A stretch of 7,423 nucleotides of DNA from an uncultured Actinomyces sp. (lineage in GTDB: Bacteria; Actinomycetota; Actinomycetes; Actinomycetales; Actinomycetaceae), in assembly GCA_916719935.1 (NCBI GenBank), contig CAKAPY010000062.1:1-7423 (forward strand). Reading direction: 5' to 3'. Both the position numbers and the translations under genes were made by a program. Below the pieces are notes generated by a model, which was given only the letters and a program-made list of their open reading frames with translations, was not told the DNA's origin and searched no databases. Below, piece after piece: positions 1-5,671 of the stretch. Positions within the stretch are counted from its first letter, which is position 1, and each line of letters starts with the position of its first letter.

Positions 1-6
1 CGATGA

Positions 7-1101
7 GCCGGCGTTCCCTCGACATATTTCACCTCCAATACCTTCGAAAACTGGACGCGTCGCGCGGCAACCCAGCTGGGTAATGTCGAGCTCAAGCTCG
101 ACTGGGCGGCGCCTTTAACTCTGATCCGCAGTCACGTTCAAAAGCTTCTTCTTGCAACTGATTTGTGGGATGGGCGTTCGTGGGCCGTTCAGGTTGCTGA
201 TTCGAATGAAACGACAATAACCGTTCGCATTGTTGTCTCTGCAAAGGACTCCGGAGCGCTGTGGGATCTGCGCTGCTACCTACGTGAAAACATGATTCGT
301 TGGGTTGTTGATGAGGATCCTGCGATCCGTCCGCATACGCGTGTTCAGTCCTTGGAGGTTGAGACGGTCACGCAGGATACCTCTCGCGAGGCCGTCGCCC
401 GCCTGGCGAAGGAACTGTCGGGTATTGCCGCCGATACGACGGGTGACCCCAACTTGCATCCGGTGTCGGTGGTAGGAAAGCCCACTCAGGCCTCGCCGGT
501 TTCTTCTCAGGGCAAGACAGAAGAAAAGGCTGATTCGGACCCCCTCGATGACGCAGTGCATTCTGTGCGGCTCCTGGCAGCCCGGCAGAAAGCCAAACGC
601 GCACGCAGGAGGGCAATGGCCCAGCGTCAGCGTGAACTTGCTGATACGGGGAAGGTCACAGCGGTGGCCTCGGCAAATGATGCGCAGACCCAGGTTTTTT
701 CGCAGACGATGCTGCATTCTTTGGTTGCCGAGCAACTAGCCGAAAAGGTTGCCCAGGCCAATGCGCGTCTAGGTAAGAACCACCTTGGTGGGGGATCGAC
801 TGCGCTCTTGCCTCAGGCTCAGGCTCAGGCAGACAGTGACAAGGCGCAGGCCTCAGCCCCGCAGGTACAGCCTGGTCATGCTCATATGGATGCGACTGTT
901 GTTCGTGGGGAGCGCCTCTTCTCAGGGTCTCCTGATGCCGATGAGCGCAATCAGATTTACGCCGGTCCCGGTGACGAAGTCCTGGCAGAACGCGAAGCTA
1001 CGGCGAAACGTCACGAAGAAGAAACAACTCGTTTGAACAGCGGACCTCGAGTGCCCGAGGATGCAGTGCGTCCGCAGCGCAGCGATGTTCAACAAGACTG
1101 A
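7..1101 (+). CDS. MscS-family mechanosensitive ion channel, 3' part (5' end broken or outside window)
   Basis: This is the C-terminal part of a small-conductance mechanosensitive channel, a membrane protein that opens under turgor to release solutes. The recognisable piece is the beta/C-terminal cytoplasmic domain. Bases 16-63 encode PSTYFTS..FENWTRR, the family's 'P-S-x-Y-F-T...F-x-N-W-T-R' block, followed by a V-E-L-x-x-D-W strand, a TDLWDGR turn and an R-V-V-S-A-K-D...DLRCYLRE segment. The pore helices would lie upstream. From about base 360 the protein becomes a long hydrophilic tail with a K/R-rich helix (bases about 585-645), a short QAQAQA run, and a RLFSGSPDADERN motif (about 912-950) that I recall from actinobacterial MscS tails. 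The frame is closed by TGA at 4-6, and no ATG, GTG or TTG occurs before TTG at 163. A start at 163 would delete conserved domain sequence, so the gene is partial or frameshifted. It lies 15 bases before msrB on the same strand. Family assignment is fairly sure; integrity is not. Confidence 0.75.
   Translation, partial: AGVPSTYFTSNTFENWTRRAATQLGNVELKLDWAAPLTLIRSHVQKLLLATDLWDGRSWAVQVADSNETTITVRIVVSAKDSGALWDLRCYLRENMIRWVVDEDPAIRPHTRVQSLEVETVTQDTSREAVARLAKELSGIAADTTGDPNLHPVSVVGKPTQASPVSSQGKTEEKADSDPLDDAVHSVRLLAARQKAKRARRRAMAQRQRELADTGKVTAVASANDAQTQVFSQTMLHSLVAEQLAEKVAQANARLGKNHLGGGSTALLPQAQAQADSDKAQASAPQVQPGHAHMDATVVRGERLFSGSPDADERNQIYAGPGDEVLAEREATAKRHEEETTRLNSGPRVPEDAVRPQRSDVQQD
814..831 (+). 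repeat. Three-unit CAGGCT-type hexamer repeat
   Basis: Two copies of CAGGCT plus a third as CAGGCA run in frame inside the mscS tail and encode Gln-Ala three times. This is a short low-complexity tract in a disordered-looking region. It is long enough to be seen but short for slippage to be likely. Confidence 0.5.
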
Positions 1102-1104
1102 ATT

Positions 1105-1109
1105 GAGGA
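1105..1109 (+). promoter_or_regulatory. Ribosome binding site of msrB
   Basis: GAGGA lies 7 bases before ATG 1117, in the short gap after the mscS stop. It supports the ATG as the msrB start and suggests translation from a shared message with the channel gene. Confidence 0.65.
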
Positions 1110-1116
1110 AAACAAC

Positions 1117-1584
1117 ATGAAGATCATTCGAACCCGTGATCGTGCAACGCAGCTCGAACACCTTGCACAGGCGCAACAGTCGGCACCCAGCGTGAATTAC
1201 AGTGACGACGAGTGGCGTGAGCGGCTTACTCCCCAGCAGTACTTGGTTCTTCGTCAAGCCGGGACTGAGGCGCCGTGGACAGGTGAGCTACTGGATGAAC
1301 ACCGCTCGGGTACCTATCTGTGTGCGGCATGTGGCGCTCAGCTTTTCCCCTCGTCAACGAAGTTTGAATCGCATTGCGGGTGGCCGAGTTTCTATGAAGC
1401 GCTGCCCGGTGCAGTTAACTATTTCGAGGATATTTCCCACGGAATGCGCCGCATCGAGGTGCGCTGTGCAAGCTGTGATTCTCACCTCGGGCACATCTTT
1501 GATGACGCACCCAATCAGCCAACGGGAAATCGTTTTTGCATGAATTCCGTGTGCCTACAATTTGTCCCTGATCCTGTGGCATAG
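1117..1584 (+). CDS. msrB: Peptide-methionine (R)-S-oxide reductase MsrB
   Basis: MsrB reduces the R epimer of methionine sulfoxide in proteins back to methionine, repairing oxidative damage in the cytoplasm, with thioredoxin normally the reductant. The 155-residue length is typical of a single-domain MsrB. Structural zinc is bound by two CxxC pairs, Cys69/Cys72 (CAAC) and Cys117/Cys120 (CASC). The catalytic cysteine is Cys141 in GNRFCMNS. Cys87 in CGWPSF sits where the resolving cysteine of two-cysteine MsrBs lies (54 residues before the catalytic one), so a disulfide-forming, thioredoxin-recycled mechanism is likely. The HLGHIFDD block (residues 123-130) is also conserved. The ATG has a good GAGGA site. 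No secretion signal is seen, so it should be cytoplasmic. It sits 15 bases after the mechanosensitive channel gene and 7 bases before the exporter pair, likely in one transcript. Identity is near certain. Confidence 0.97.
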   Translation: MKIIRTRDRATQLEHLAQAQQSAPSVNYSDDEWRERLTPQQYLVLRQAGTEAPWTGELLDEHRSGTYLCAACGAQLFPSSTKFESHCGWPSFYEALPGAVNYFEDISHGMRRIEVRCASCDSHLGHIFDDAPNQPTGNRFCMNSVCLQFVPDPVA

Positions 1585-1591
1585 TGGGGGA

Positions 1592-2509
1592 GTGCTCTCC
1601 CATCTTCGTGCGCTTCTTTCACGCGTTCCCGCGCCCATTCTGATTGTTGGTGCTGCGCTTAGCGCGTATAGCGGTGCGGCCGTTGCGGTTCTGATTTTTG
1701 GGTCTGTCCAGCCCGCTACTGTGGCATGGATGCGTGTTTTCATCGCCGGGATGATTTTGTGTGCGTGGCGACGTCCCTGGCGTGTGGGCCTGAGCGTTAA
1801 GGATCTTGTTGAGTCCGCTTGCTTCGGCTTGGCGTTGATCACCATGAACATCACGTTCTTTGAATCGATCGCATATTTGCCCCTAGGTCCAGCCGTCTCA
1901 ATGGAGTTCATCGGACCGGTTGCTGTCGCGGTGATTCGTGGCCGAGGTTGGCTTCCGCGCCTTGCCGCATTCCTTGCCATGGCGGGGGTCGTTGCTATTG
2001 GTGGGCTTGGCCTCGACACCAATGATCCAGGTTTTATTCCCGGGCTGAAATGGGCGGGCTTGTGTGCTGTCGCGTGGGCGGTCTACATCCTTTTGGGTCA
2101 GCGTGTGGCATCGAAGCGCTCGGGAATCACCAATCTTGCTGTCGGTTGTGCGCTTAGTGGGCTGATACTTTCACCTTTCATGGCTCACTCAGCCTTACCT
2201 GCGCTCACTCAACCTTGGCTGCTTGGGATTGTCGTGCTTGTTGCGGTCCTATCCACCATCATTCCTTGCTCCTTTGAAGCCCTTGCCATGCATAGGATCT
2301 CGGCGGCGGATTTTTCGCTGTTCACTGCGCTTTCTCCGGCCTCGTCGCTGCTGATGGGTGTGGTCATCCTCTGGCAGATTCCTACGCTGTGGCAGATTCT
2401 GGGGCTTGTTCTCATCTCGGTGGCTGTTGGAATTGCTTCAAAGGATTCCTCGAAGGAAGATGAGCTTCTTGCTGAAGAAGTACGTGAACTCGTTGGAGGA
2501 GGATCGTGA
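1592..2509 (+). CDS. EamA/DMT-superfamily permease, RhtA-like (copy 1)
   Basis: A 305-residue integral membrane protein of the drug/metabolite transporter superfamily, with two EamA repeats and probably ten membrane helices. The block PLGPAVSMEFIGPVAVAV resembles RhtA, the E. coli threonine/homoserine exporter (PLG..V..EF.GP.AVA), so export of amino acids or related small metabolites is the best guess; the substrate is not shown. I chose GTG at 1592 because it gives an N-terminus (13 residues to the R-V-P motif) matching that of the downstream paralogue (14 residues) and avoids overlap with msrB. The G-rich stretch directly before it (1586-1590) is too close to be an ideal Shine-Dalgarno. TTG at 1562 would add 10 residues, overlap msrB by 23 bases, and has no visible ribosome site. 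The C-terminal tail is acidic (SSKEDELLAEEVRELV). The last 4 bases overlap the start of the second copy. Confidence 0.9.
   Translation: MLSHLRALLSRVPAPILIVGAALSAYSGAAVAVLIFGSVQPATVAWMRVFIAGMILCAWRRPWRVGLSVKDLVESACFGLALITMNITFFESIAYLPLGPAVSMEFIGPVAVAVIRGRGWLPRLAAFLAMAGVVAIGGLGLDTNDPGFIPGLKWAGLCAVAWAVYILLGQRVASKRSGITNLAVGCALSGLILSPFMAHSALPALTQPWLLGIVVLVAVLSTIIPCSFEALAMHRISAADFSLFTALSPASSLLMGVVILWQIPTLWQILGLVLISVAVGIASKDSSKEDELLAEEVRELVGGGS
2495..2503 (+). promoter_or_regulatory. Strong ribosome binding site of the second exporter gene
   Basis: GGAGGAGGA inside the 3' end of the first exporter gene lies 2 bases before GTG 2506, with the GGAGG core about 6 bases away. It fixes the GTG start, which shares GTGA with the stop of copy 1, and indicates translational coupling of the two paralogues. 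Confidence 0.75.
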
Positions 2510-3444
2510 GCAGCCGAACACTCGCGGGAATAGCAAACCGCATTCCCGCACAGGTATTGATTGTTACCTCGGCTCTCATTCAATACAGCGGCGCGGCCGT
2601 CGCAGTTTTCGCATTCTCTGTCGTTGAACCGGCCTCGGTCGCATGGTGGCGCGGTTTCGTTGGTGCCTTGGTGCTGTGCGCGTGGGTTCGTCCTTGGCGA
2701 GGCCTCGACCGCGCAACCCTCAAGGGAGCCTTTTATTTCGGTATCGCTCTGGTCTGCATGAATTCGTGCTTTTACGAGGCCATCTCCCGCATTCCTTTGG
2801 GGGCGACAGTATCCCTGGAATTTCTTGGCCCCGTGGCGGTTGCGGTGTTCCGAGGCCGCGGATGGGCACCGCGAATTGCCGCATTTTTTGCGTTGTGCGG
2901 AGTCTGCGCCATTGGTGGTCTTGGCCTGGATTTGAGCGATCCGCAAACGCTTCCGGGATTGGCCTGGGTTATGGGGGCTGCGGCCTCGTGGGCAGGATAT
3001 ATCGTTCTTGGACAAAAGGCCGCGTCTTCAAGCTCCGCGATGACCAACCTTTCGCTGGGTTGTGCGTTCAGCGCCTTGATCTCTGCGCCAATTCTGGCCC
3101 CGGGGGCAATGGCTGCATTCAGTGATCGAAAGGTTTTAGTCGCGGTCATTGCCTTGGCGTTCTTGTCAACGGTTTTCCCATACAGCCTTGAAGCCATGGC
3201 GATGAAGCGGGTTTCTGCAGCGACTTTTGCCTTGTTCACAGCGCTTCTTCCCGCGACCTCGGCTCTGATCGGTGCGGTACTTTTGCGCCAGATTCCTAGC
3301 CTGTGGCAATTGGTTGGTCTGGTGTGTATTTCAATTGCCGTGGGAATTGCGTCGATGGCTGGGCGCGCGCACCCCGATATCAATGGGAAAGAAACAGTCC
3401 TGGAATCTGCCGGTGTTCAGGGCACAGAAGAAACAGAAAACTAG
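2506..3444 (+). CDS. EamA/DMT-superfamily permease, RhtA-like (copy 2)
   Basis: A 312-residue integral membrane protein, clearly a paralogue of the preceding gene: roughly half the residues match along the whole length without large gaps. Shared landmarks include QYSGAAVAV (AYSGAAVAV in copy 1), PLGATVSLEFLGPVAVAV, IGGLGLD, LGQKAAS, LEAMAMKR.SAA.F.LFTAL, and the C-terminal QIPSLWQLVGLV.ISIAVGIAS. It should have ten helices in two EamA halves and, like RhtA, act as an exporter of amino acids or other small metabolites. The substrate is unknown. The C-terminal tail after about residue 285 is hydrophilic and unrelated to that of copy 1. The GTG start overlaps the upstream stop (GTGA) behind a very strong ribosome site, so the two are made together and could work as a pair. 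The gene ends 16 bases from the converging tRNA-Lys gene with no evident hairpin terminator. Confidence 0.92.
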   Translation: MSSRTLAGIANRIPAQVLIVTSALIQYSGAAVAVFAFSVVEPASVAWWRGFVGALVLCAWVRPWRGLDRATLKGAFYFGIALVCMNSCFYEAISRIPLGATVSLEFLGPVAVAVFRGRGWAPRIAAFFALCGVCAIGGLGLDLSDPQTLPGLAWVMGAAASWAGYIVLGQKAASSSSAMTNLSLGCAFSALISAPILAPGAMAAFSDRKVLVAVIALAFLSTVFPYSLEAMAMKRVSAATFALFTALLPATSALIGAVLLRQIPSLWQLVGLVCISIAVGIASMAGRAHPDINGKETVLESAGVQGTEETEN

Positions 3445-3460
3445 AAAAGCGCAAAAGAAG

Positions 3461-3532
3461 TAGGCCCAGGGGGACTCGAACCCCCAACCCACGGATTAAA
3501 AGTCCGCTGCTCTACCATTGAGCTATAGGCCC
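3461..3532 (-). tRNA. tRNA-Lys, anticodon TTT
   Basis: Read on the - strand, this 72-base gene folds as a cloverleaf. The acceptor is GGGCCTA with TGGGCCT, then T8-A9, a D-stem GCTC/GAGC with a 7-base loop, an anticodon stem GCGGA/TCCGT with loop CTTTTAA, a 5-base variable region, a T-stem GGGGG/CCCCC with loop TTCGAGT, and discriminator A73. The anticodon TTT (complement of 3498-3500) reads AAA and AAG as lysine. CCA is not encoded and would be added by nucleotidyltransferase. The terminal acceptor pair is G1-U72, and U6-G67 is a second wobble; the anticodon stem also closes with G27-U43. It converges on the exporter gene and diverges from the gene at 3599. The T-rich sequence after its 3' end (complement of about 3430-3460) could help termination. 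Confidence 0.96.
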
Positions 3533-3546
3533 GCGGGTACTCCCGC
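3533..3546. repeat. Small perfect hairpin abutting the tRNA-Lys 5' end
   Basis: GCGGG, loop TACT, CCCGC form a perfect 5-bp stem directly next to the first base of the tRNA. In the tRNA transcript it would lie in the 5' leader just before the RNase P cleavage site. No T-run follows it on the + strand, so it does not look like a terminator of the exporter operon. Confidence 0.45.
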
Positions 3547-3577
3547 TGTGTGGCCCATCGGGTGGACCAACCCCACC

Positions 3578-3583
3578 ATCTTA
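3578..3583 (-). promoter_or_regulatory. Possible -10 element for tRNA-Lys
   Basis: On the - strand this reads TAAGAT, close to the sigma70 -10 consensus, about 45 bases upstream of the mature tRNA 5' end. The best -35 at a suitable distance (TTCGCC, 18 bases further up) is poor, so this is only a suggestion. Confidence 0.3.
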
Positions 3584-3588
3584 CTGGT

Positions 3589-3593
3589 AGGAG
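3589..3593 (+). promoter_or_regulatory. Ribosome binding site deciding the start of the 212-residue gene
   Basis: AGGAG is 5 bases before ATG 3599. The reading frame is open further upstream to an ATG at 3518, but that start lies inside the tRNA gene on the opposite strand, so ATG 3599 is preferred. Confidence 0.75.
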
Positions 3594-3598
3594 AGCAA

Positions 3599-4237
3599 AT
3601 GGGCGAACCGCAACGCATCCCAAGGCGTCCGGCGATTTTGGACTACGCGCAAACAGAGGCAATTGTTGGTGCGCCAGATGTCGCGGATTCTTCTGTTCTT
3701 GCTCACTCAACTGCTTGGGCACTGCTGGGTGTGGGAGATGAAGATTTTGATGCCGAGGCCTTGCGTCGCCTTCGCGAGCTGCTCTCCACCGGTGGAGTTC
3801 CTCTAGTTGCCGAGCTGTGGTCGCAGAGCCCTGATTTCACTCTTCCAGGCGCGCTGTGGCGCGTGTACTTGTTCAGAGAGTGGTTCCACCGTGACCCGCT
3901 CACGGTTGCTGATCTGTACATCTTGGGATTGCATGCGGAGCAGGTCCCCGGACTCGAAGAGCCCATTCATGCGCGTCCTTTGGAAGATGTTGTCCATGAC
4001 GCGGACGCACTTCTCTCCGGAGAAAAACGTGATGATGATCTGGAAGACATCTTTACTGAGCTTGCACATGCGATGCGCATTGTTGCTGCGGGCGATCCCA
4101 GAGTGGGAAGACAGTGGATCGATGACCCGCATGATGCTTTGGCCTACGGAGTGACGATGCGTGCGCGAGCGCTGGTCATGACCGCTCAAGAGCTCGAAGG
4201 TGCTGCCTCCCGAGCGCGCATCGGTGAGTTGGATTGA
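3599..4237 (+). CDS. Unrecognised acidic protein of 212 residues
   Basis: I do not recognise a characterised family. The protein is soluble, rich in Asp, Glu and Ala, and has no signal peptide, membrane helix or cysteine cluster. It looks all-helical. The most distinctive stretch is LPGALWRVYLFREWFHRDP (residues 82-100), preceded by VPLVAELWSQSPDF. I have an unverified memory of similar 'LPG.LWRLY.LR.W..RDP' sequences in conserved actinobacterial hypothetical proteins. The C-terminal half has an acidic segment (EKRDDDLEDIF) and a helical end (ALVMTAQELEGAASRARIGELD). ATG 3599 follows a good AGGAG site. The gene diverges from tRNA-Lys with a 66-base gap, and 158 bases separate it from the sugar-transporter gene, so it is probably a single-gene unit. 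That it is a real gene is supported by length, ribosome site and codon pattern; the function is unknown. Confidence 0.8.
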   Translation: MGEPQRIPRRPAILDYAQTEAIVGAPDVADSSVLAHSTAWALLGVGDEDFDAEALRRLRELLSTGGVPLVAELWSQSPDFTLPGALWRVYLFREWFHRDPLTVADLYILGLHAEQVPGLEEPIHARPLEDVVHDADALLSGEKRDDDLEDIFTELAHAMRIVAAGDPRVGRQWIDDPHDALAYGVTMRARALVMTAQELEGAASRARIGELD

Positions 4238-4263
4238 GGCATCGTTTTATCTGCTTCGCGGTG

Positions 4264-4320
4264 GCTGATTTCATTTAGTCTCACGAAGTTACAAAAGGTA
4301 TTGGCATCACTGAAATCGGC
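4264..4320. repeat. Imperfect inverted repeat around the sugar-operon promoter
   Basis: GCTGATTTCA (4264-4273) and TGAAATCGGC (4311-4320) are inverted copies matching at 9 of 10 positions, 37 bases apart. The right arm lies in the spacer between the -35 and -10 boxes, and the left arm lies upstream of the -35. That placement would suit a repressor that binds two half-sites or bridges the promoter, as expected for a sugar-uptake operon. No regulator gene is in the window, and the match could be chance. Confidence 0.35.
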
Positions 4321-4329
4321 TGCTAGTAT
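4301..4329 (+). promoter_or_regulatory. Sigma70-type promoter of the sugar ABC operon
   Basis: TTGGCA (4301-4306) and TAGTAT (4324-4329) are separated by exactly 17 bases, a near-consensus housekeeping promoter. Transcription would begin around 4335-4337, leaving a leader of about 60 bases before ATG 4396. It is the only good promoter seen between the 212-residue gene and the ABC genes. Confidence 0.65.
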
Positions 4330-4352
4330 GGCGCAGGTAACAGCGATGGGGT

Positions 4353-4386
4353 GTGTGAATTTCTCAAAGTCGAGTTGTTCTCACAC
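4353..4386 (+). promoter_or_regulatory. Inverted repeat in the 5' leader next to the ribosome site
   Basis: GTGTGA (4353-4358) and TCACAC (4381-4386) are perfect inverted 6-mers separated by 22 bases, with an inner CTC/GAG pair (4363-4365 with 4372-4374). The right arm directly abuts the GGAG ribosome site (4387-4390). It may be a protein-binding operator or an RNA stem affecting initiation, or a chance match; the long loop makes a stable stem doubtful. Confidence 0.3.
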
Positions 4387-4395
4387 GGAGTACCC

Positions 4396-5670
4396 ATGTC
4401 TACTCGTCGACGCTACGGAACCGCATTAATCGCGGGTATTGCAGCGCTCTCGCTACTCACCTCCTGTTCGGGAGGGGGCGCGAAATCCTCTGCGGGAAGC
4501 GAGGATAAGCTCACCTTCATGATGCTCGGCGCATCACAGAAATCGATCGAGCACATCGAGAAGAATGTCCTACCGGAATTCAAGAAGAAGACGGGTGTTA
4601 CCGTCACTTTGCAAACCTCAGACTGGGGGAGTGCCTTCCAGAAGTACACGACTGCAGCTGCCTCGAAGCAGATGGCGGATGTCGTCTCTCTGGGTGCGAT
4701 CTGGACCGCGCCGCTAGCTGATAAAGGAGCACTTCTGGATCTCGGCCCATACATGGATAAGTGGGCAGACAAAGACAAGATTTTCCCAGAGCTGCTCAAA
4801 GACGGGCAGTGGGACGGTAAGCAGTACTCGATTCCCTATGGCTTTGATCTTCGCGTTCCGGTCTACCGCAAGGACCTCCTCGAAAAGGCCGGTGTGGACA
4901 CGACGAAACTGCCGACAACGTGGGAGGAATTCCACCAAGTCGCGCTCAAGGTACGTGACGCCAAGATTTGCGAATCTCCGATTTTCTGGGGTACCGATAA
5001 GTCCATCGGTCTCCAGCAAGGATTCGCTCAGCTCATGATGCAAAACGAGGCCAAGTACTGGAAAGAAGACGGGACCTCAAACTTCTCTTCCCCGCAAGCT
5101 CGTGAGGCCTTGGACTTCTTGGTGACAAGCTTCAAGGAAGGAACCGCGGACTACCACTTGGTCTACTCCGGTAGTGGAGCGCGTCCTTTGGTTTCGGGTC
5201 AATCGGCAATGGGCTTGGGATCTCGAAACGACTACTATAACGCCGAGAGCACCAACCCTGAAGTTGCCAAGCAACTCCTCATCGGTCCTGCGTTGATTGG
5301 CCCTTCGGCATCGAAGGGCGCTGCTGGAGCATGGATCAACAAGCTCGCTATTGCAAAGAACTCCAAGAATCCCGACAAAGCCTTCGAGTTCATCTCCTTC
5401 CTCATGGAAAAGGACAACTTGAGCGCCTTTGACGAGAGCTATGGTGTTCTGCCCGTTCGTACCGATCTTGCTGAGGCTTCGTGGCTAGGTGAAACGGGAC
5501 TTCAGCTTATGGCGCTGGCAAAAGATGCCCAATCACAACCCCCACACCCCGGCATGATGCAATTTGGCGGAGACATCAACAAGCTGCTTGATCCTGCAGT
5601 TCGTGGATCAGCGGGAGTAGATGAGACTCTTGCGGCGATCGACGAGAAACTCAACGCCTTCGGGCACTGA
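4396..5670 (+). CDS. Carbohydrate ABC transporter substrate-binding lipoprotein (family 1)
   Basis: A 424-residue extracellular solute-binding protein that would capture a sugar or oligosaccharide and deliver it to the two permeases encoded next. Its N-terminus is a lipoprotein signal: MSTRRR, a hydrophobic stretch, then lipobox LLTSC with Cys24 as the lipidated residue, followed by a Ser/Gly-rich linker. The mature part follows family-1 binding proteins: an N-terminal strand LTFMMLGA, an NVLPEFKKKTGVTVTL helix-strand, a YTTAAASKQMADVV segment, YSIPYGFDLRVPVYRKDLLEKAG, then PTTWEEF (around Trp176), the family's typical motif, and a C-terminal NPDKAFEFISFLM helix. ATG 4396 is chosen because it follows GGAG (4387-4390) by 5 bases and gives a proper signal; an in-frame GTG at 4351 would put 15 extra residues before the signal. 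The exact substrate cannot be read. It ends 1 base before the next gene, and a promoter lies at 4301-4329. Confidence 0.93.
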   Translation: MSTRRRYGTALIAGIAALSLLTSCSGGGAKSSAGSEDKLTFMMLGASQKSIEHIEKNVLPEFKKKTGVTVTLQTSDWGSAFQKYTTAAASKQMADVVSLGAIWTAPLADKGALLDLGPYMDKWADKDKIFPELLKDGQWDGKQYSIPYGFDLRVPVYRKDLLEKAGVDTTKLPTTWEEFHQVALKVRDAKICESPIFWGTDKSIGLQQGFAQLMMQNEAKYWKEDGTSNFSSPQAREALDFLVTSFKEGTADYHLVYSGSGARPLVSGQSAMGLGSRNDYYNAESTNPEVAKQLLIGPALIGPSASKGAAGAWINKLAIAKNSKNPDKAFEFISFLMEKDNLSAFDESYGVLPVRTDLAEASWLGETGLQLMALAKDAQSQPPHPGMMQFGGDINKLLDPAVRGSAGVDETLAAIDEKLNAFGH

Positions 5671-5671
5671 T

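Noticed and set aside
163..165. TTG 163 as a genuine start of the channel gene
   Set aside because: It would begin in the middle of a conserved MscS domain, and matching family sequence continues upstream to about base 13.
280..735. Open frame of 151 codons on the - strand inside the mscS tail
   Set aside because: The opposite strand has a clear family match through its 5' part, and this frame has no motif or ribosome site of note.
1562..1591. TTG 1562 as the start of the first exporter
   Set aside because: It has no ribosome site, overlaps msrB by 23 bases, and gives an N-terminus 10 residues longer than the aligned paralogue; GTG 1592 fits better.
2209..3015. Long open frame of 268 codons on the - strand across the two exporter genes
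   Set aside because: It is antisense to two clear membrane-transporter genes, its protein is Arg/Ser/Cys-rich without any recognisable motif, and it spans their junction; it is a shadow frame.
3461..3532. tRNA-Lys as an integration site of a genomic island
   Set aside because: tRNA genes are common attachment sites, but no duplicated tRNA 3' end or integrase gene is visible in the window.
3518..3598. ATG 3518 as the start of the 212-residue gene
   Set aside because: It lies inside the tRNA-Lys gene, and the added residues just translate the tRNA end and spacer; ATG 3599 has AGGAG.
4238..4300. Intrinsic terminator after the 212-residue gene
   Set aside because: There is a TTTT at about 4245, but no stable GC-rich stem precedes it.
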